A DNA stretch of 64,000 bases from Microbulbifer sp. ALW1. GTDB lineage: Bacteria; Pseudomonadota; Gammaproteobacteria; Pseudomonadales; Cellvibrionaceae. Positions within the stretch are counted from its first letter, which is position 1. Each line of letters begins with the position of its first letter. Both the position numbers and the translations under genes were made by a program. The stretch lies in the NCBI RefSeq assembly GCF_009903625.1, contig NZ_CP047569.1, forward strand, positions 3,838,001-3,902,000, read 5' to 3'. The notes under the pieces were generated by a model that had not been told where the DNA came from, searched no databases, and worked only from the letters and a program-made list of their open reading frames with translations. Positions 44,955-57,498 of this stretch are shown here, piece by piece.

Positions 44955-45287
44955 TTACTCGCTGTCACTCGGGTGACGCATGGGCGCAGGGAATGGAAAC
45001 TGGGCAATTTTGTCGCCCTTGACCTCGTGCACCTTGCCGACGCCCTCTTTCTCAACTTCGTCGATCCGCACGATGCTGTGCAGAGGAATATACGAGCGCT
45101 TCACAGAAGCAAATTCGGTTTTCAGCTTCTCTTCACTGGGATCCACCACCAGCTGGGCTTTCTCCCCAAACACGAACTCCTCCACCTCGATAAAGCCGTA
45201 CATCTCGCTCTGGTAGATAGCGCGGGCATAGAGTTCGAACACCTGGTTCTGGTTGTGGAAAATGACTTTGTAGATTGGGTTGGCCAT
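44955..45287 (-). CDS. DUF1820 family protein
   Basis: 110 residues, a normal length for DUF1820. IYKVIFHNQNQVFELYARAIYQSEMYGFIEVEEFVFGE is the family start, and EFASVKRSYIPLHSIVRIDEVEKEG the conserved second half. It is a small, cytosolic, all-beta-looking protein conserved in Pseudomonas-like bacteria; its function is unknown. Divergent from miaB. Confidence 0.9.
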   Translation of the reverse strand: MANPIYKVIFHNQNQVFELYARAIYQSEMYGFIEVEEFVFGEKAQLVVDPSEEKLKTEFASVKRSYIPLHSIVRIDEVEKEGVGKVHEVKGDKIAQFPFPAPMRHPSDSE

Positions 45288-45434
45288 AGATCGCTCAGTG
45301 GAGGGAGGTCGAAGTAAACGCTCGGTAAATCAGAAGCCCCGCCAATTCTAGTGTGCGGGAGGGCTGGGCCCGAAAAAGCGCGGAAGGTTAGCACTCTCTC
45401 AGCCCCCCGTCTATGCAGCCCGCAGAGTGGCCGG

Positions 45435-45440
45435 TATAAT
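45435..45440 (+). promoter_or_regulatory. miaB -10 element
   Basis: Perfect TATAAT in the context CCGGTATAATGCCCCACC, 41 bp before the miaB ATG. The -35 at 17 bp spacing is weak (TATGCA). The context resembles the valS and leuS promoters. Confidence 0.65.
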
Positions 45441-45481
45441 GCCCCACCTTTTAATTTGGCTAGTTTTTAACCAGGCGCGCT

Positions 45482-46861
45482 ATGTCTTCCGATCTTTCCG
45501 AAAAACCGGTGAAAAAGCTCTTCATCAAGACCCACGGCTGCCAGATGAATGAATACGATTCTGCGCGCATGCGGGACCTGCTGGGTGAATCCCACCAGAT
45601 GGTGCCCACCGATGATCCCGAAGAAGCCGATGTACTGCTGGTAAACACCTGTTCTATCCGCGAGAAGGCGCAGGAAAAATTATTCCATCAACTGGGCCGC
45701 TGGAAGCACCTGAAAGAAAAGAATCCCGATCTGGTGATTGGTGTGGGCGGCTGCGTCGCCAGCCAGGAAGGTGAGGCCATCGCCAAGCGCGCGCCCTACG
45801 TTGACCTGGTATTCGGCCCCCAGACCCTGCACCGCCTGCCGGAAATGATGGAAACCAAGAAGCAGAAGAGCGGCGCTATCGTCGTGGATGTCTCCTTCCC
45901 GGAAATCGAGAAATTCGACCGCCTGCCGCAGCCCGAGGCCGACGGCGCCAGCGCCTTCGTATCGATCATGGAAGGCTGCTCCAAATACTGCACCTTTTGC
46001 GTAGTGCCCTACACCCGCGGTGAAGAAGTGAGCCGCCCGGTGGCCGATGTGCTGGAAGAAGTGGCGCACCTGGCCGACCAGGGGGTGCGCGAGGTCAACC
46101 TGCTGGGCCAGAACGTCAACGCCTACCGTGCAGAAGGCGACGATGGCCAGCTGGTGGACTTCGCCGAGCTGATTACCTACGTAGCCGCCATCGACGGCAT
46201 CGACCGCATCCGCTACACCACCTCGCACCCGGTCGAGTTTTCCGATGCCCTGATCGACGTTTACGCCGAAGTGCCGGAACTGGTGAACCACCTGCACCTG
46301 CCAGTACAGAGTGGCTCCGACCGCATTCTGATGGCAATGAAACGCGGCCATACTGCGCTGGAGTACAAATCCAAGATCCGTCGCCTGAAAGCAATCCGCC
46401 CGGACATCTGCCTGTCGTCCGACTTTATTGTGGGCTTCCCCGGCGAAACCGAGCGTGACTTCGAAGCCACCATGAAGCTGATTCAGGACGTGGGTTTCGA
46501 TATCTCGTTCAGCTTCATCTATTCCGCACGCCCCGGCACCCCTGCGGCCGATCTGCCGGACGATACACCCGAAGAGCTGAAAAAGCAGCGCCTGCAACTA
46601 CTGCAACACCGCATCAACCAGCAGGCCGCGGAAATCGCCCGTCGCATGGTGGGTAACGTAGAGCGCGTTCTGGTCAGCGGTGTCTCCAAGAAAGACCCGG
46701 GACAGCTTCAGGGCCGGACCGAAAACAACCGTGTGGTCAACTTCCGCTGCGACCAGCTGGAGCTGATTGGCAAATTTGCCGATGTGCTGATTGAAGAAGC
46801 CTTGCCGAACTCCCTGCGCGGCACCTTGGTAGCTTCTGAGCTGGATGGGCCACTGGGCTAA
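45482..46861 (+). CDS. miaB: tRNA-2-methylthio-N6-dimethylallyladenosine synthase MiaB
   Basis: 459 residues. In order: an N-terminal MTTase domain with cluster cysteines ([24 protein letters not shown]), a radical-SAM domain with [15 protein letters not shown] (CxxxCxxC) and a C-terminal TRAM domain. It adds a methylthio group to i6A37 of tRNAs reading UNN codons. It precedes ybeZ, ybeY, corC and lnt, the standard gammaproteobacterial order. A structured repeat follows its stop. Confidence 0.97.
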   Translation: MSSDLSEKPVKKLFIKTHGCQMNEYDSARMRDLLGESHQMVPTDDPEEADVLLVNTCSIREKAQEKLFHQLGRWKHLKEKNPDLVIGVGGCVASQEGEAIAKRAPYVDLVFGPQTLHRLPEMMETKKQKSGAIVVDVSFPEIEKFDRLPQPEADGASAFVSIMEGCSKYCTFCVVPYTRGEEVSRPVADVLEEVAHLADQGVREVNLLGQNVNAYRAEGDDGQLVDFAELITYVAAIDGIDRIRYTTSHPVEFSDALIDVYAEVPELVNHLHLPVQSGSDRILMAMKRGHTALEYKSKIRRLKAIRPDICLSSDFIVGFPGETERDFEATMKLIQDVGFDISFSFIYSARPGTPAADLPDDTPEELKKQRLQLLQHRINQQAAEIARRMVGNVERVLVSGVSKKDPGQLQGRTENNRVVNFRCDQLELIGKFADVLIEEALPNSLRGTLVASELDGPLG

Positions 46862-46864
46862 GAA

Positions 46865-46989
46865 TCGAAGGCGCTGATGCCGGGATTCGTTTCCGGGACC
46901 GTGCGCGGCCATGGATGGCCGCGCCCGAGCGCACATGGACGTGCTTGTAGCGTGTCCCGGAAACGAATTCCGGCAGCAGGGCCGCCACA
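46865..46989 (+). repeat. Structured intergenic repeat, copy 3 (125 bp)
   Basis: Starts TCGAAGGCG, three bases after the miaB stop, and ends GCCGCCACA. Outer arms 46878-46899 and 46954-46975 pair at 21 of 22 positions plus a wobble. Hairpin A is GCGCGGCCA-TGGA-TGGCCGCGC (46903-46924, nine perfect pairs). Hairpin B, GCAC-ATGGAC-GTGC, lies at 46931-46944. The arm sequences differ completely from copies 1, 2 and 4. Confidence 0.9.
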
Positions 46990-47194
46990 ATATCCGCTAC
47001 AGAGTAACAACCATTGCCTGCAAGCAGGCTCAGTGGACGTCTGGAAAGTCAGTATCCACAAACCGTCATACTCCCCTGTTATAAGCCCTGAGACTGGTTA
47101 GAACCCATTCGTCACAAACCAGCCTTTCCCATATTGGCGAAATGGGTATAACCTACAGTCAGAACCCAAAGACAAAAGGTGCACGGAAACCAAT

Positions 47195-48256
47195 TTGGAT
47201 ACACAAGCCCTCGCTCACAGCATCACCCTCGAGCCCAACGACGCTCGCCGCCTGGCCAACCTCTGTGGCCAATTCGATCAACACCTGCGCCAGATAGAAC
47301 AGCGATTGGATATCGAAATCCGCAATCGCGGCAATCAGTTTGCCTTCTATGGCGACGCCAAATCGGCCCGCGCCGCCGGCGAGATACTGAGCAACCTGTA
47401 TCAGGAAGCCGGAGCCAATGACGAAGTCACTCCGGAACAGATCCACCTCGCCCTGCAGGAATCCGGGATCGAAGAGCTGATCAGCGGCAGACAGCAGATC
47501 GAAGAAGGTGAAGACGATCAGGTCGTGTTGATCCGCACCAAGAAATGCTCCGTGCGCCCGCGAGGGATCAACCAGCGCAAATATGTACGCGCGGTTCAGA
47601 CCAACGATATCAACTTCGGCATAGGCCCTGCCGGTACCGGTAAAACCTACCTCGCCGTTGCCTGCGCCGTAGAAGCCCTACTTAAAGACTCCGTCGAGCG
47701 GATTCTGCTGGTGCGCCCGGCGGTGGAAGCCGGCGAGAAGCTGGGCTTCCTGCCCGGCGACCTCAGCCAGAAGGTCGACCCCTACCTGCGCCCCCTGTAC
47801 GACGCCCTCTATGAAATGCTGGGCTTCGAGACCGTGGGCAAGCTCATCGAGCGCAACGTGATCGAAGTGGCTCCGCTGGCCTATATGCGCGGCCGTACCC
47901 TGAACAACGCCTTTGTGATTCTCGACGAGAGCCAGAACACCACCCGCGAACAGATGAAAATGTTCCTGACCCGTATCGGGTTCGGTTCTACCGCCGTGAT
48001 TACCGGTGACCCCAGCCAGATCGACCTGCCCCGCGGCCAGGCATCCGGCCTGCGCCATGCGATCGAGGTACTGGACAAGGTCAACGGCATCAGCTTCACC
48101 CATTTCGGTGCCAAAGACGTGGTGCGCCACCCGCTGGTACAGCGCATTGTGGAAGCCTACGGCGTGCACGAGGCGGAAGTGGAAGCAAAAGAGGAAGCCG
48201 AGCGCGCAGCCCGCAAAGCAGCCGCACTCAAAGCGGCCGGAGAAGACGCGGCCTGA
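47195..48256 (+). CDS. ybeZ: PhoH-like ATPase YbeZ
   Basis: 353 residues from TTG 47195, giving the family's N-terminal [31 protein letters not shown]-loop [20 protein letters not shown], Walker [23 protein letters not shown] and [11 protein letters not shown] mark a PhoH-family NTPase. YbeZ acts with the YbeY endoribonuclease, encoded 13 bp downstream, in rRNA processing and quality control. The acidic/alanine-rich tail ([23 protein letters not shown]) is probably helical. A -10-like TATAAC lies at 47147-47152. Confidence 0.95.
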   Translation: MDTQALAHSITLEPNDARRLANLCGQFDQHLRQIEQRLDIEIRNRGNQFAFYGDAKSARAAGEILSNLYQEAGANDEVTPEQIHLALQESGIEELISGRQQIEEGEDDQVVLIRTKKCSVRPRGINQRKYVRAVQTNDINFGIGPAGTGKTYLAVACAVEALLKDSVERILLVRPAVEAGEKLGFLPGDLSQKVDPYLRPLYDALYEMLGFETVGKLIERNVIEVAPLAYMRGRTLNNAFVILDESQNTTREQMKMFLTRIGFGSTAVITGDPSQIDLPRGQASGLRHAIEVLDKVNGISFTHFGAKDVVRHPLVQRIVEAYGVHEAEVEAKEEAERAARKAAALKAAGEDAA

Positions 48257-48269
48257 GGCCGCGACCACC

Positions 48270-48842
48270 ATGAACACCAATCAAACCGAGCCCACGTCGC
48301 TCCCGCCCGCTGAACTCTTTCTCGATGTGCAGCGGGCTTCCAAACAACCGGGGTTGCCGAGTGACGAAGAGCTCACGCGCTGGGCAACCGCCGCGCTGGG
48401 CCACCACCACGACCAGGCCGAAATGACCGTGCGCATCGTCGATGAAGACGAGAGCCAGACACTAAACAGTCAGTATCGCGGCAAAGACAAACCCACCAAT
48501 GTGCTTTCGTTCCCGTCAGACCTGCCTGCAGAATTGATCGAGGAGCTGGAACTGCCACTGCTGGGTGACCTGGTAATCTGCGCTCCCGTAGTCGCCCACG
48601 AAGCGGAACAACAGCACAAAGCACTTGCGGCACACTGGGCGCACATGACCGTCCATGGCACACTACATCTTCTGGGTTACGACCATATCGAGGACGATGA
48701 AGCCGAGATCATGGAAAACCTCGAAACCCGCATACTGGCCCAGCTGGGATTTAACGACCCCTATGCGCCGGTATCTGCACACAATGATGCGTCGGTACAA
48801 GCGGTGCCGGCAGACAATTTTTCAGATGGAACCGACGAGTAA
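48270..48842 (+). CDS. ybeY: Endoribonuclease YbeY
   Basis: 190 residues from ATG 48270; the frame is open further upstream but overlaps ybeZ. The metal-binding motif [15 protein letters not shown] (HGxLHLxGYDH) is intact, and [11 protein letters not shown] is the conserved strand. YbeY processes 16S rRNA 3' ends and degrades defective ribosomes. Beyond the usual 155 residues there is an acidic tail ([19 protein letters not shown]). It lies between ybeZ and corC, nine bases before the latter. Confidence 0.95.
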   Translation: MNTNQTEPTSLPPAELFLDVQRASKQPGLPSDEELTRWATAALGHHHDQAEMTVRIVDEDESQTLNSQYRGKDKPTNVLSFPSDLPAELIEELELPLLGDLVICAPVVAHEAEQQHKALAAHWAHMTVHGTLHLLGYDHIEDDEAEIMENLETRILAQLGFNDPYAPVSAHNDASVQAVPADNFSDGTDE

Positions 48843-48850
48843 CGCGGAGT

Positions 48851-49747
48851 ATGGCCACATCCATGACCACCGACGAACCCCCAAGTAGCTCCTCCTCCAA
48901 CCGCCCTCGATCGGGGGAGAAAAACTGGTTGGAGAAAATACTGGGCGCTTTTTCTTCAGAGCCCAGATCTCGCGATGAGCTGCTGGACATCATCAAGGAC
49001 GCCGCCGAAAACAAAGTGGTAGACGCGGAAGCCCTGTCCATCATCGAGGGCGCGCTGGACGTATCCAGCCAACAAGTGCGCGAGATCATGATTCCGCGCT
49101 CGCAAATGGTGGTGGTCAGCATCAATGACAACCCCAAAGAATTCCTGCCCAAGATCATCGAATCCGGCCACTCCCGCTTCCCCGTGGTGGGCGAGAGTAT
49201 CGACGATATCCGCGGCATCTTGCTGGCAAAAGACCTGCTGCCACTGGTATTGAAAGGCGTGGATCAGTTTCGCCTGGAAGATATCATCCGCCCGGCCACG
49301 ATTATTCCCGAGAGTAAACGCCTCAACATCCTGCTGCGTGAGTTCCGCGAGAATCGCTATCACATGGCTGTCGTAATCGACGAGTATGGTGGCGTCTCCG
49401 GTGTGGTGACCATTGAAGACATTCTCGAAGAAATCGTCGGTGAAATCGAAGATGAGACCGATGAGGAAGAAGCGGACAGCTTTATCCGCAAAGTGAGCGA
49501 CAACGATTACGTGGTCAAGGCGCTCACCCCCATCGAAGACTTCAATGAGTACTTCGAGTGCGAGTTCAGCGACGAGGAATTCGACACCATTGGTGGTCTG
49601 ATCATGCAGTCCTTCGGTCACCTGCCCGGACGCGATGAAATGACCAAACTCGGCGATTTCAAATTCCGCGTACTCTACGCCGACAACCGGCAGATTCACC
49701 TGCTGCGTGTAAGTCGATTTGACAGGCCCGCTGAAGAAGACGGCTGA
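48851..49747 (+). CDS. corC: CorC/HlyC-family CBS protein (YbeX)
   Basis: 298 residues: a basic/Ser-rich start, then two CBS domains (IMIPRSQMVVVSINDNPKEF and IIPESKRLNILLREFRENRYHMAVVIDEYGGVSGVVTIEDILEEIVGEIEDE) and a C-terminal CorC_HlyC domain (VKALTPIEDFNEYFEC). There are no transmembrane helices. CBS domains bind adenosine nucleotides. In E. coli YbeX (CorC) is linked to magnesium/cobalt efflux and ribosome metabolism, matching its place beside ybeY. Its stop overlaps the lnt start (TGATG). Confidence 0.95.
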   Translation: MATSMTTDEPPSSSSSNRPRSGEKNWLEKILGAFSSEPRSRDELLDIIKDAAENKVVDAEALSIIEGALDVSSQQVREIMIPRSQMVVVSINDNPKEFLPKIIESGHSRFPVVGESIDDIRGILLAKDLLPLVLKGVDQFRLEDIIRPATIIPESKRLNILLREFRENRYHMAVVIDEYGGVSGVVTIEDILEEIVGEIEDETDEEEADSFIRKVSDNDYVVKALTPIEDFNEYFECEFSDEEFDTIGGLIMQSFGHLPGRDEMTKLGDFKFRVLYADNRQIHLLRVSRFDRPAEEDG

Positions 49748-51321
49748 TGTCCAAATACCTTACCTCACTGGCCGCCCTGATTGCGGGCGGCCTGCTGACG
49801 CTCTCCTTTGCACCGTTCAATTACTGGTGGTGCAGCCTGCTGTCTGTTGGGCTCTTCGCCTGGTTACTCGCCCCCACCCGCAACCCTGCCCCGCTGAGTA
49901 GCAAAACCTGCTACTGGCTGGCGCTGTGCTACGGCGCGGGGCTCTATGGCACTGGCGGCTCCTGGGTGTATGTTTCCATCACGGATTTTGGCGGTTCCTC
50001 GGCGGTGTTGGGTGTTTTCCTTACCGCAGCCTTTGTCGGTATTCTTGCGGTGGTCTTCGCACTGCCGTTCGCCGCTCTCTCCCGCTTCCGCGCGCAGCCG
50101 ACCTCCTTCGCGCTGGCTTTTGCCGCTCTCTGGTTTGTGAGTGAGTGGTGCCGCACCTGGATGTTTACCGGCTTTCCCTGGTTGTTTGCCGGTTACGGAC
50201 ATATTCACACCTGGCTTGCCGGCTGGGCTCCGGTCCTGAGTGTTTACGGCATTGGCCTGCTGCTGGCGTTCAGCGCTGCAGTAATTGCGCTGGTCGCACG
50301 GCGCGCCTTTCGATTCGACAAACGAGCCCCCTGGAAGTCTGCCAATGCCATTGCCCTGTGCGCGGCCGCACTGCTGATCTGGCCCCTGGGACTGGCATTG
50401 AGTAAGCTGGAATGGACCAGTACGGGCGACAAAACCCTGACTGTTGGCCTGGTACAGGCGAACATCCCGCAAGATAAAAAGTGGCTGCCGGAATTTCGCG
50501 GCGAGACGATCAAGCGCTACCAGACTGCCACCGAAACCCTGCACCAGCAAAATGTCGACGTGGTGATCTGGCCCGAGGCGGCACTGCCGCTGCTGTACCA
50601 CCAGGCGCCGAACCTGATGTCCGCACTGCAGAACAGTGCGCGGCAATCAGAAACCGACCTGATTACCGGCATCCTCTACGATACCGAGCGGGACCACCGC
50701 CGGGTCGTGCACAACTCCGCTGCCGTATTCGGCCAGAGCGAACAGCTTTACCACAAGCGCCATCTGGTGCCATTTGGTGAGTATGTGCCCCTGGAAGACT
50801 GGATTCGCGGCACCATCGAATTCTTCAACCTGCCAACCTCTTTCATCCGCCCCGGACCCGAAGGGCAGGCACCGCTGATCGCGGGCTCTCTCAGCTGGGC
50901 CCCGCTGATCTGCTATGAAATCGTCTACCCGCAACTGGTCGCCCAGAGCGCTGGCGACGCCGAAGTGTTGCTCACCCTCAGTAATGATGCCTGGTTTGGC
51001 AAGTCCATCGGCCCCCTGCAGCACATGCAGATGGCACAGATGCGCGCGCTGGAAACCCGCCGTTACCTGGTACGGGGTACCAATACCGGCGTTACTGCCA
51101 TCGTTGCGCCCGATGGCAGTATCACGAATCAGCTACCGCAGTTTGAGCAGGCCACCCTCACCGGCACGGTAGAGGCCCGCTATGGCACCACGCCATTTAT
51201 GCTCATTGGCGTCTGGGGCCTGGTCGCACTGGCCACACTGATGCTGATTGCCGCTGCACTGTTGCAGCGGCGCCCCGCAGCCAACGCTGAGGCCGTATTT
51301 GCACGGGAAATGGCGGACTAA
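49747..51321 (+). CDS. lnt: Apolipoprotein N-acyltransferase
   Basis: 524 residues: about six N-terminal helices, a periplasmic nitrilase-like domain and a final helix. The catalytic triad is visible: Glu in VIWPEAALPLLY, Lys in YHKRHLVPFGEYVP and Cys in APLICYEIVYP. It adds the third acyl chain to mature lipoproteins at the inner membrane, for example the GH20, DUF885, retropepsin-like and LptE lipoproteins in this window. Last gene of the ybeZ-ybeY-corC-lnt operon. Confidence 0.97.
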   Translation: MSKYLTSLAALIAGGLLTLSFAPFNYWWCSLLSVGLFAWLLAPTRNPAPLSSKTCYWLALCYGAGLYGTGGSWVYVSITDFGGSSAVLGVFLTAAFVGILAVVFALPFAALSRFRAQPTSFALAFAALWFVSEWCRTWMFTGFPWLFAGYGHIHTWLAGWAPVLSVYGIGLLLAFSAAVIALVARRAFRFDKRAPWKSANAIALCAAALLIWPLGLALSKLEWTSTGDKTLTVGLVQANIPQDKKWLPEFRGETIKRYQTATETLHQQNVDVVIWPEAALPLLYHQAPNLMSALQNSARQSETDLITGILYDTERDHRRVVHNSAAVFGQSEQLYHKRHLVPFGEYVPLEDWIRGTIEFFNLPTSFIRPGPEGQAPLIAGSLSWAPLICYEIVYPQLVAQSAGDAEVLLTLSNDAWFGKSIGPLQHMQMAQMRALETRRYLVRGTNTGVTAIVAPDGSITNQLPQFEQATLTGTVEARYGTTPFMLIGVWGLVALATLMLIAAALLQRRPAANAEAVFAREMAD

Positions 51322-51680
51322 CCGGTTCGCCATTTCCCAGACAGTACTGCCACAACACCCTCCCCGCCAGCATTTCGGCTACCGAGACGCGCATTCCCCC
51401 CTGCTGCCGCCCGCTTCTACTCGCGCCGCCGTTTATTACTGGCAATGTGCACCAAGTATGTTAGCGGCTGCTATCATCCAGAGATATTCACCCGAAGATG
51501 ACAGCCTGGCTGTCACATTGACGCGATCAATTCGCGGGGGTTGATGCACTAACATATGGCCGGCGGGATTGCCGGCAGCCGGTACCGAGCAGCGATTGAC
51601 GACTGCGTGCTTTCAACCGCGACCGGCGACAAGATTTTCCATGCACAGACAGATCGATGTGCGGCACGGATGCCTGATTT
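51322..51680. other. Intergenic region after lnt
   Basis: About 360 bp. TGACAGC-CTG-GCTGTCA (51499-51515) is a short perfect hairpin or operator-like palindrome; GCCGGC repeats follow near 51560. No gene seen. It should contain the promoter of the TIGR01777 gene. Confidence 0.4.
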
Positions 51681-52613
51681 ATGCATTGCTTAATCACTGG
51701 CGGCACTGGATTGATAGGCCGTCTATTTTGTGCGAAGTGGCTGGCGCGGGGTAACACCCTGACGGTTCTCAGCCGCAGCCCGGACAAGGTTCACCAACTC
51801 TGCGGCGAATCGGCCCGCGGGGTACGCGACCTGCAGCAGGTCGAGGAGCCGGTTGATGTGGTCATCAACCTCGCCGGGGAAACCATTTCCAAACGCTGGA
51901 ACAGCAACAACAAACAGGAAATTCGCCGGTCGCGCCTGGAGACTACCGAGCGACTGGTGCAGTGGATTCTGTCCCGCCCCGAACGCCCCAGGTATGTACT
52001 CTCTGGCTCTGCCGTGGGCTATTACGGGGATCGCGGCGGCGATCTGCTAAAAGAATCCAGCGGTCCCGGCGGCGGCTTTGCCGCAGACCTCTGCCGTGAC
52101 TGGGAGGCGGCCACCCTCCCGCTGCAACAGTCCGGTATCTGCGTCGGTATCATGCGCACCGCCATAGTGCTGTCGACCCGCGGCGGTGCCCTGGTGGAGA
52201 TGTTGCCCGCTTTCCGCCTGGGCGTCGGTGGCCCCATGAGCTGTGGCGAACAGTGGATGAGCTGGATTCACGAGGACGATATCGTGGGCCTGATGCTGCA
52301 CGCCATCGACCGGCAGCTGTGTACCCCGTTCAATGCCTGTGCCCCCGAGCCCGTGACCAACAACAGCTTTTCCCGCCTGCTGGCCAAACAACTTCACCGC
52401 CCCAGCCTGATGCGCATGCCTGCCTGGGTACTGAAGCTGATTTTTGGGGAGATGGCCGAAGAGCTGCTACTGGCCAGCCAGAGAATGGAACCGCGCACGG
52501 CACTGGACAGTGGCTACAGCTTTCAATATCCCACCCTGGAAAAAGCCCTGGCCGACCTCCTCGGCCCCAACCATGAAAATGGCAACGCCCAGGCGTCCTC
52601 CAGAACGCGCTGA
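51681..52613 (+). CDS. TIGR01777 family SDR-like epimerase/oxidoreductase
   Basis: 310 residues. An extended-SDR Rossmann start LITGGTGLIGRLFCAKWLARGN, then VVINLAGETISKRWNSNNKQEI, RYVLSGSAVGYYGDRGGD and MRTAIVLSTRGGALVEMLPAFRLGVGGPMSCGEQWMSWIHEDD, all hallmarks of TIGR01777 (YfcH, SDR39U1). The conserved YYG region replaces the usual YxxxK. Biochemical function is unknown. Hairpin TGAGCCCGCA/TGCGGGCTCA (52611-52632) overlaps its stop. Confidence 0.92.
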   Translation: MHCLITGGTGLIGRLFCAKWLARGNTLTVLSRSPDKVHQLCGESARGVRDLQQVEEPVDVVINLAGETISKRWNSNNKQEIRRSRLETTERLVQWILSRPERPRYVLSGSAVGYYGDRGGDLLKESSGPGGGFAADLCRDWEAATLPLQQSGICVGIMRTAIVLSTRGGALVEMLPAFRLGVGGPMSCGEQWMSWIHEDDIVGLMLHAIDRQLCTPFNACAPEPVTNNSFSRLLAKQLHRPSLMRMPAWVLKLIFGEMAEELLLASQRMEPRTALDSGYSFQYPTLEKALADLLGPNHENGNAQASSRTR

Positions 52614-52632
52614 GCCCGCAGTTGCGGGCTCA
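52611..52632. terminator. Hairpin at the end of the TIGR01777 gene
   Basis: Ten perfect pairs, TGAGCCCGCA-GT-TGCGGGCTCA, starting at the stop codon. No T tract, so it may act as a 3' RNA-stability hairpin or a weak terminator with the convergent orphan. Confidence 0.55.
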
Positions 52633-52655
52633 GGAGAGTATGCGGGATGGAGCTA

Positions 52656-53060
52656 TCAGGCGGCGGCGGTACTGCGCAGCAGCGCTTCCTCAAGATAGCT
52701 GCAGGCGCTGTCCGAGGTGACCGGGTCAGCCCGGCACTCCATGGGGGCGGAGCCAACCCAGTGCGCGTGCCAACGGTACCAACTGTGGGCTACGGCACCA
52801 TTCTCGCCAATATCGCTCTGGCCTTTTTCCTGGCGAAGCTCCACGAAATCCGTCTGCGCCGGGTCGATTTTGAATTCGCGGACAATCTGTCCCACAAAGG
52901 TTTCAAAGTTCTTGCTCAGCTGAGCGCCACCCTCGGTACCCGTGGACAAGAGCACCAGCTGGCGCTTGCCGCGCCGGGTCATCTTGAAACCAATCCACAC
53001 AGGGCGGTTCAAGCGATTATGCAACTGAATCGGCGACAGGGATGATGGAATACCCTTCAT
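52656..53060 (-). CDS. Conserved-looking orphan protein
   Basis: 134 residues with a GAGGT ribosome site. It begins MKGIPSSLSPIQLHNRLNRPVWIGFKMTRRGK, then QLVLLSTGTEGGAQLSKNFETFVGQIVREFKID, a charged middle and WYRWHAHWVGSAPMECRADP. There is no signal or membrane helix. The tail (SDSACSYLEEALLRSTAAA) is likely helical. I recognise no family. It is convergent with the TIGR01777 gene. Confidence 0.65.
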   Translation of the reverse strand: MKGIPSSLSPIQLHNRLNRPVWIGFKMTRRGKRQLVLLSTGTEGGAQLSKNFETFVGQIVREFKIDPAQTDFVELRQEKGQSDIGENGAVAHSWYRWHAHWVGSAPMECRADPVTSDSACSYLEEALLRSTAAA

Positions 53061-53242
53061 CTGAACATTACCTCGATTTTTTCTTATGTTGTTATGTGCA
53101 GCGAGCGCTCTGCTTTTGCCCTGAAAGGTTTCACTAGAAACCGTCGGACAAGGGCGCCCATACTAGTTTTATCTAGAAGCTGCATCAAGCACCGATCCGG
53201 AACGACAGTACCAGATCAGTCAACTTCAACCAGATTCCACCT

Positions 53243-54034
53243 TCAACAACTGCGGCGCTCAGGCATTGGACGCCAGCGGTACCACTGATCACCCACCAGT
53301 TCACGCCAGTACACCTGGGTACGCAGCAGCGCCGCCGCATTGGGCAGCCAGCGCAGCAACCCACTCTCTGCGCGCGGCACCAGCTCGCCCGGGCTGCCAA
53401 CCGGCAGGGGGCGAACCTGAATACCAGCGCGGGCAAAGCTCTCGGCGGCCCGGGGCATATGCCACCAGTGGGTTACCAGGAGCACAGTTTCGACCCCGGA
53501 ATCGTGCAGGAGTGCCGCAGAGTTGGAGGCATTTTCCGCCGTTGTTCGGCTGCAATTCTCGCGCCAAGTCACCGAGCGATTGAACAGCTTCTCCAGAGCG
53601 CCGGCCATCAGGTCGGATTCGGGCGCTTTCTCTCCGACGTAGACCCGCCCACCAGACACCAGTATTGGCAGCGCCTCCGGGGCCTCAGCCACCGCCCAGG
53701 CAACCCGCTCCAGGCTGGTCGCGGACAGCCTCTCAGAGCCACTAGCCTCATCCCGGTAGCGGCCACCACCGAGAATCACCACGGCTCCGGGCTCAACGTT
53801 GGGCGTCTCCAGTTGCCGGTCTACCAGACGCTGCCCCAGCCAACCCGAAAAGGCCGGAGTTGCGCACACCCATAAAGTGGCGAAGCAGAGAATAGCCAGC
53901 GGCAGTGACAATTTTGCGACCGGGCTCGAGGAGGGGAAAAACCAGAGCACCAGCGCCAGCAATAGCCCGGCGAGTGGCGCAAAAGGGGGCATGATCAGAG
54001 TAGCCAATGCGGTTTGCAGTTCCATCTTGTGCAA
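53243..54034 (-). CDS. YdcF/ElyC family membrane protein (DUF218)
   Basis: 263 residues. Two N-terminal helices (PPFAPLAGLLLALVLWFFP; LSLPLAILCFATLWVCATP) precede the DUF218 domain: AVVILGGGRYRDEA, LPILVSGGRVYVGEKAPESDLM, TAENASNSAALLHDSGVETVLLVTHWWHMPRAAESF. Family members include ElyC and SanA, linked to envelope integrity and the undecaprenyl carrier pathway. Start is ATG 54034 or an ATG nine bases inside. Leftward, alone. Confidence 0.88.
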   Translation of the reverse strand: MHKMELQTALATLIMPPFAPLAGLLLALVLWFFPSSSPVAKLSLPLAILCFATLWVCATPAFSGWLGQRLVDRQLETPNVEPGAVVILGGGRYRDEASGSERLSATSLERVAWAVAEAPEALPILVSGGRVYVGEKAPESDLMAGALEKLFNRSVTWRENCSRTTAENASNSAALLHDSGVETVLLVTHWWHMPRAAESFARAGIQVRPLPVGSPGELVPRAESGLLRWLPNAAALLRTQVYWRELVGDQWYRWRPMPERRSC

Positions 54035-54128
54035 GTCGTTATTTATACAGTGTTCGATTCACAGAGCGCGGGTCAGGTATTGCGAAAATACTCACCAGGA
54101 GCAAATGCGTGTTAGCAGGGATTGGCAT

Positions 54129-54611
54129 TCACTCCGCGGACAATCCCCCGGTAATCTGCCGGAAACACCCGTAACCACAGCGATGGCAGGGCGTAATCTG
54201 GCTACCCGCCTCCGGCAGAGCCCGGTATCCGCACCCCAGGCATTGCAGCTCTTCGCCGCTACCCACAGTCTCCCCTGCCAATGCCCAGGGCTCGCCGCGC
54301 TTGATACAGCGCATGACACAGGGCCAAGCGGTCTTGGTGGGGTCGGCGGCATCGAGCAACCAGTCACCGGTGCGCTCTTCCAGTACCCGCAGCTCATAGC
54401 CCAGCTCATCAACATAATCTTCCGCCCGATGCAGGTCGTCTTTCAGCCAGGCTTTCAAAAACGCGGCCTTGCTGGCCGTGAGATCTTCGACCGCCAGCTC
54501 ACCTTCAACCAGCTTCTCAAGGTCCCGGCGCACCTCGGTAGAAAGGCGCCCATCTTCATCTGGCAGACCGGGATTCTCGGCCTTCCCGGCCGCTTTAGGT
54601 TTCTTACTCAC
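54129..54611 (-). CDS. ybeL: YbeL/DUF1451 family zinc-ribbon protein
   Basis: 160 residues from GTG 54611, which has an AGGAGG ribosome site five bases away; the frame is open upstream into leuS leader sequence. A helical N-terminal region (VRRDLEKLVEGELAVEDLTASKAAFLKAWLK) precedes a C-terminal zinc ribbon, LQCLGCGYRA...PCHRCGYGCF. The family is widespread and uncharacterised; leuS is divergent next door, as in E. coli where ybeL lies by leuS. Confidence 0.85.
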   Translation of the reverse strand: MSKKPKAAGKAENPGLPDEDGRLSTEVRRDLEKLVEGELAVEDLTASKAAFLKAWLKDDLHRAEDYVDELGYELRVLEERTGDWLLDAADPTKTAWPCVMRCIKRGEPWALAGETVGSGEELQCLGCGYRALPEAGSQITPCHRCGYGCFRQITGGLSAE

Positions 54612-54622
54612 CCTATCCCTCC

Positions 54623-54628
54623 TATAAT
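54623..54628 (+). promoter_or_regulatory. leuS -10 element
   Basis: Perfect TATAAT in CCTATAATTCGCCG, giving a leader of about 75 nt before the leuS ATG. The -35 at 17 bp (TTTCTT) is weak. Confidence 0.6.
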
Positions 54629-54678
54629 TCGCCGTTTTCCGGCCGGGTATCAGGCTCCCGGTCAGAATATCCCAATAG

Positions 54679-57306
<2,628 letters not shown>

Positions 57307-57347
57307 GTCCCAACCATCGCCTCGGCAACGAAGCACAAATATCAGAT

Positions 57348-57470
57348 GCGAAGGACGGGTGACGGGTACGGGTTTTCAGGAGCGTCGGCGACATGGACGT
57401 CGCCGACGCAGCGTACAGGGATGTATCCACAGCGGTCCTGAAAACCCGTACCCGGCGCCCGGCCGCCACA
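57348..57470 (+). repeat. Structured intergenic repeat, copy 4 (123 bp)
   Basis: Left box GCGAAGGAC (57348-57356), right box GCCGCCACA (57462-57470). Outer arms 57363-57381 and 57436-57454 pair perfectly over 19 bases. Hairpin A is GCGTCGGCGAC-ATGGAC-GTCGCCGACGC (57382-57409, eleven perfect pairs). Hairpin B is TACA-GGGA-TGTA (57414-57425). It starts 41 bp after leuS and ends 28 bp before lptE. Confidence 0.92.
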
Positions 57471-57498
57471 AGGCCAATAAAGAACGCAACAGATCCCG

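Noticed and set aside
51499..51515. Palindrome TGACAGC-CTG-GCTGTCA as another chitin operator
   Set aside because: The arms resemble the chitin-operator half-sites, but the centre lacks the CG and the spacing differs; the downstream gene has no chitin link.
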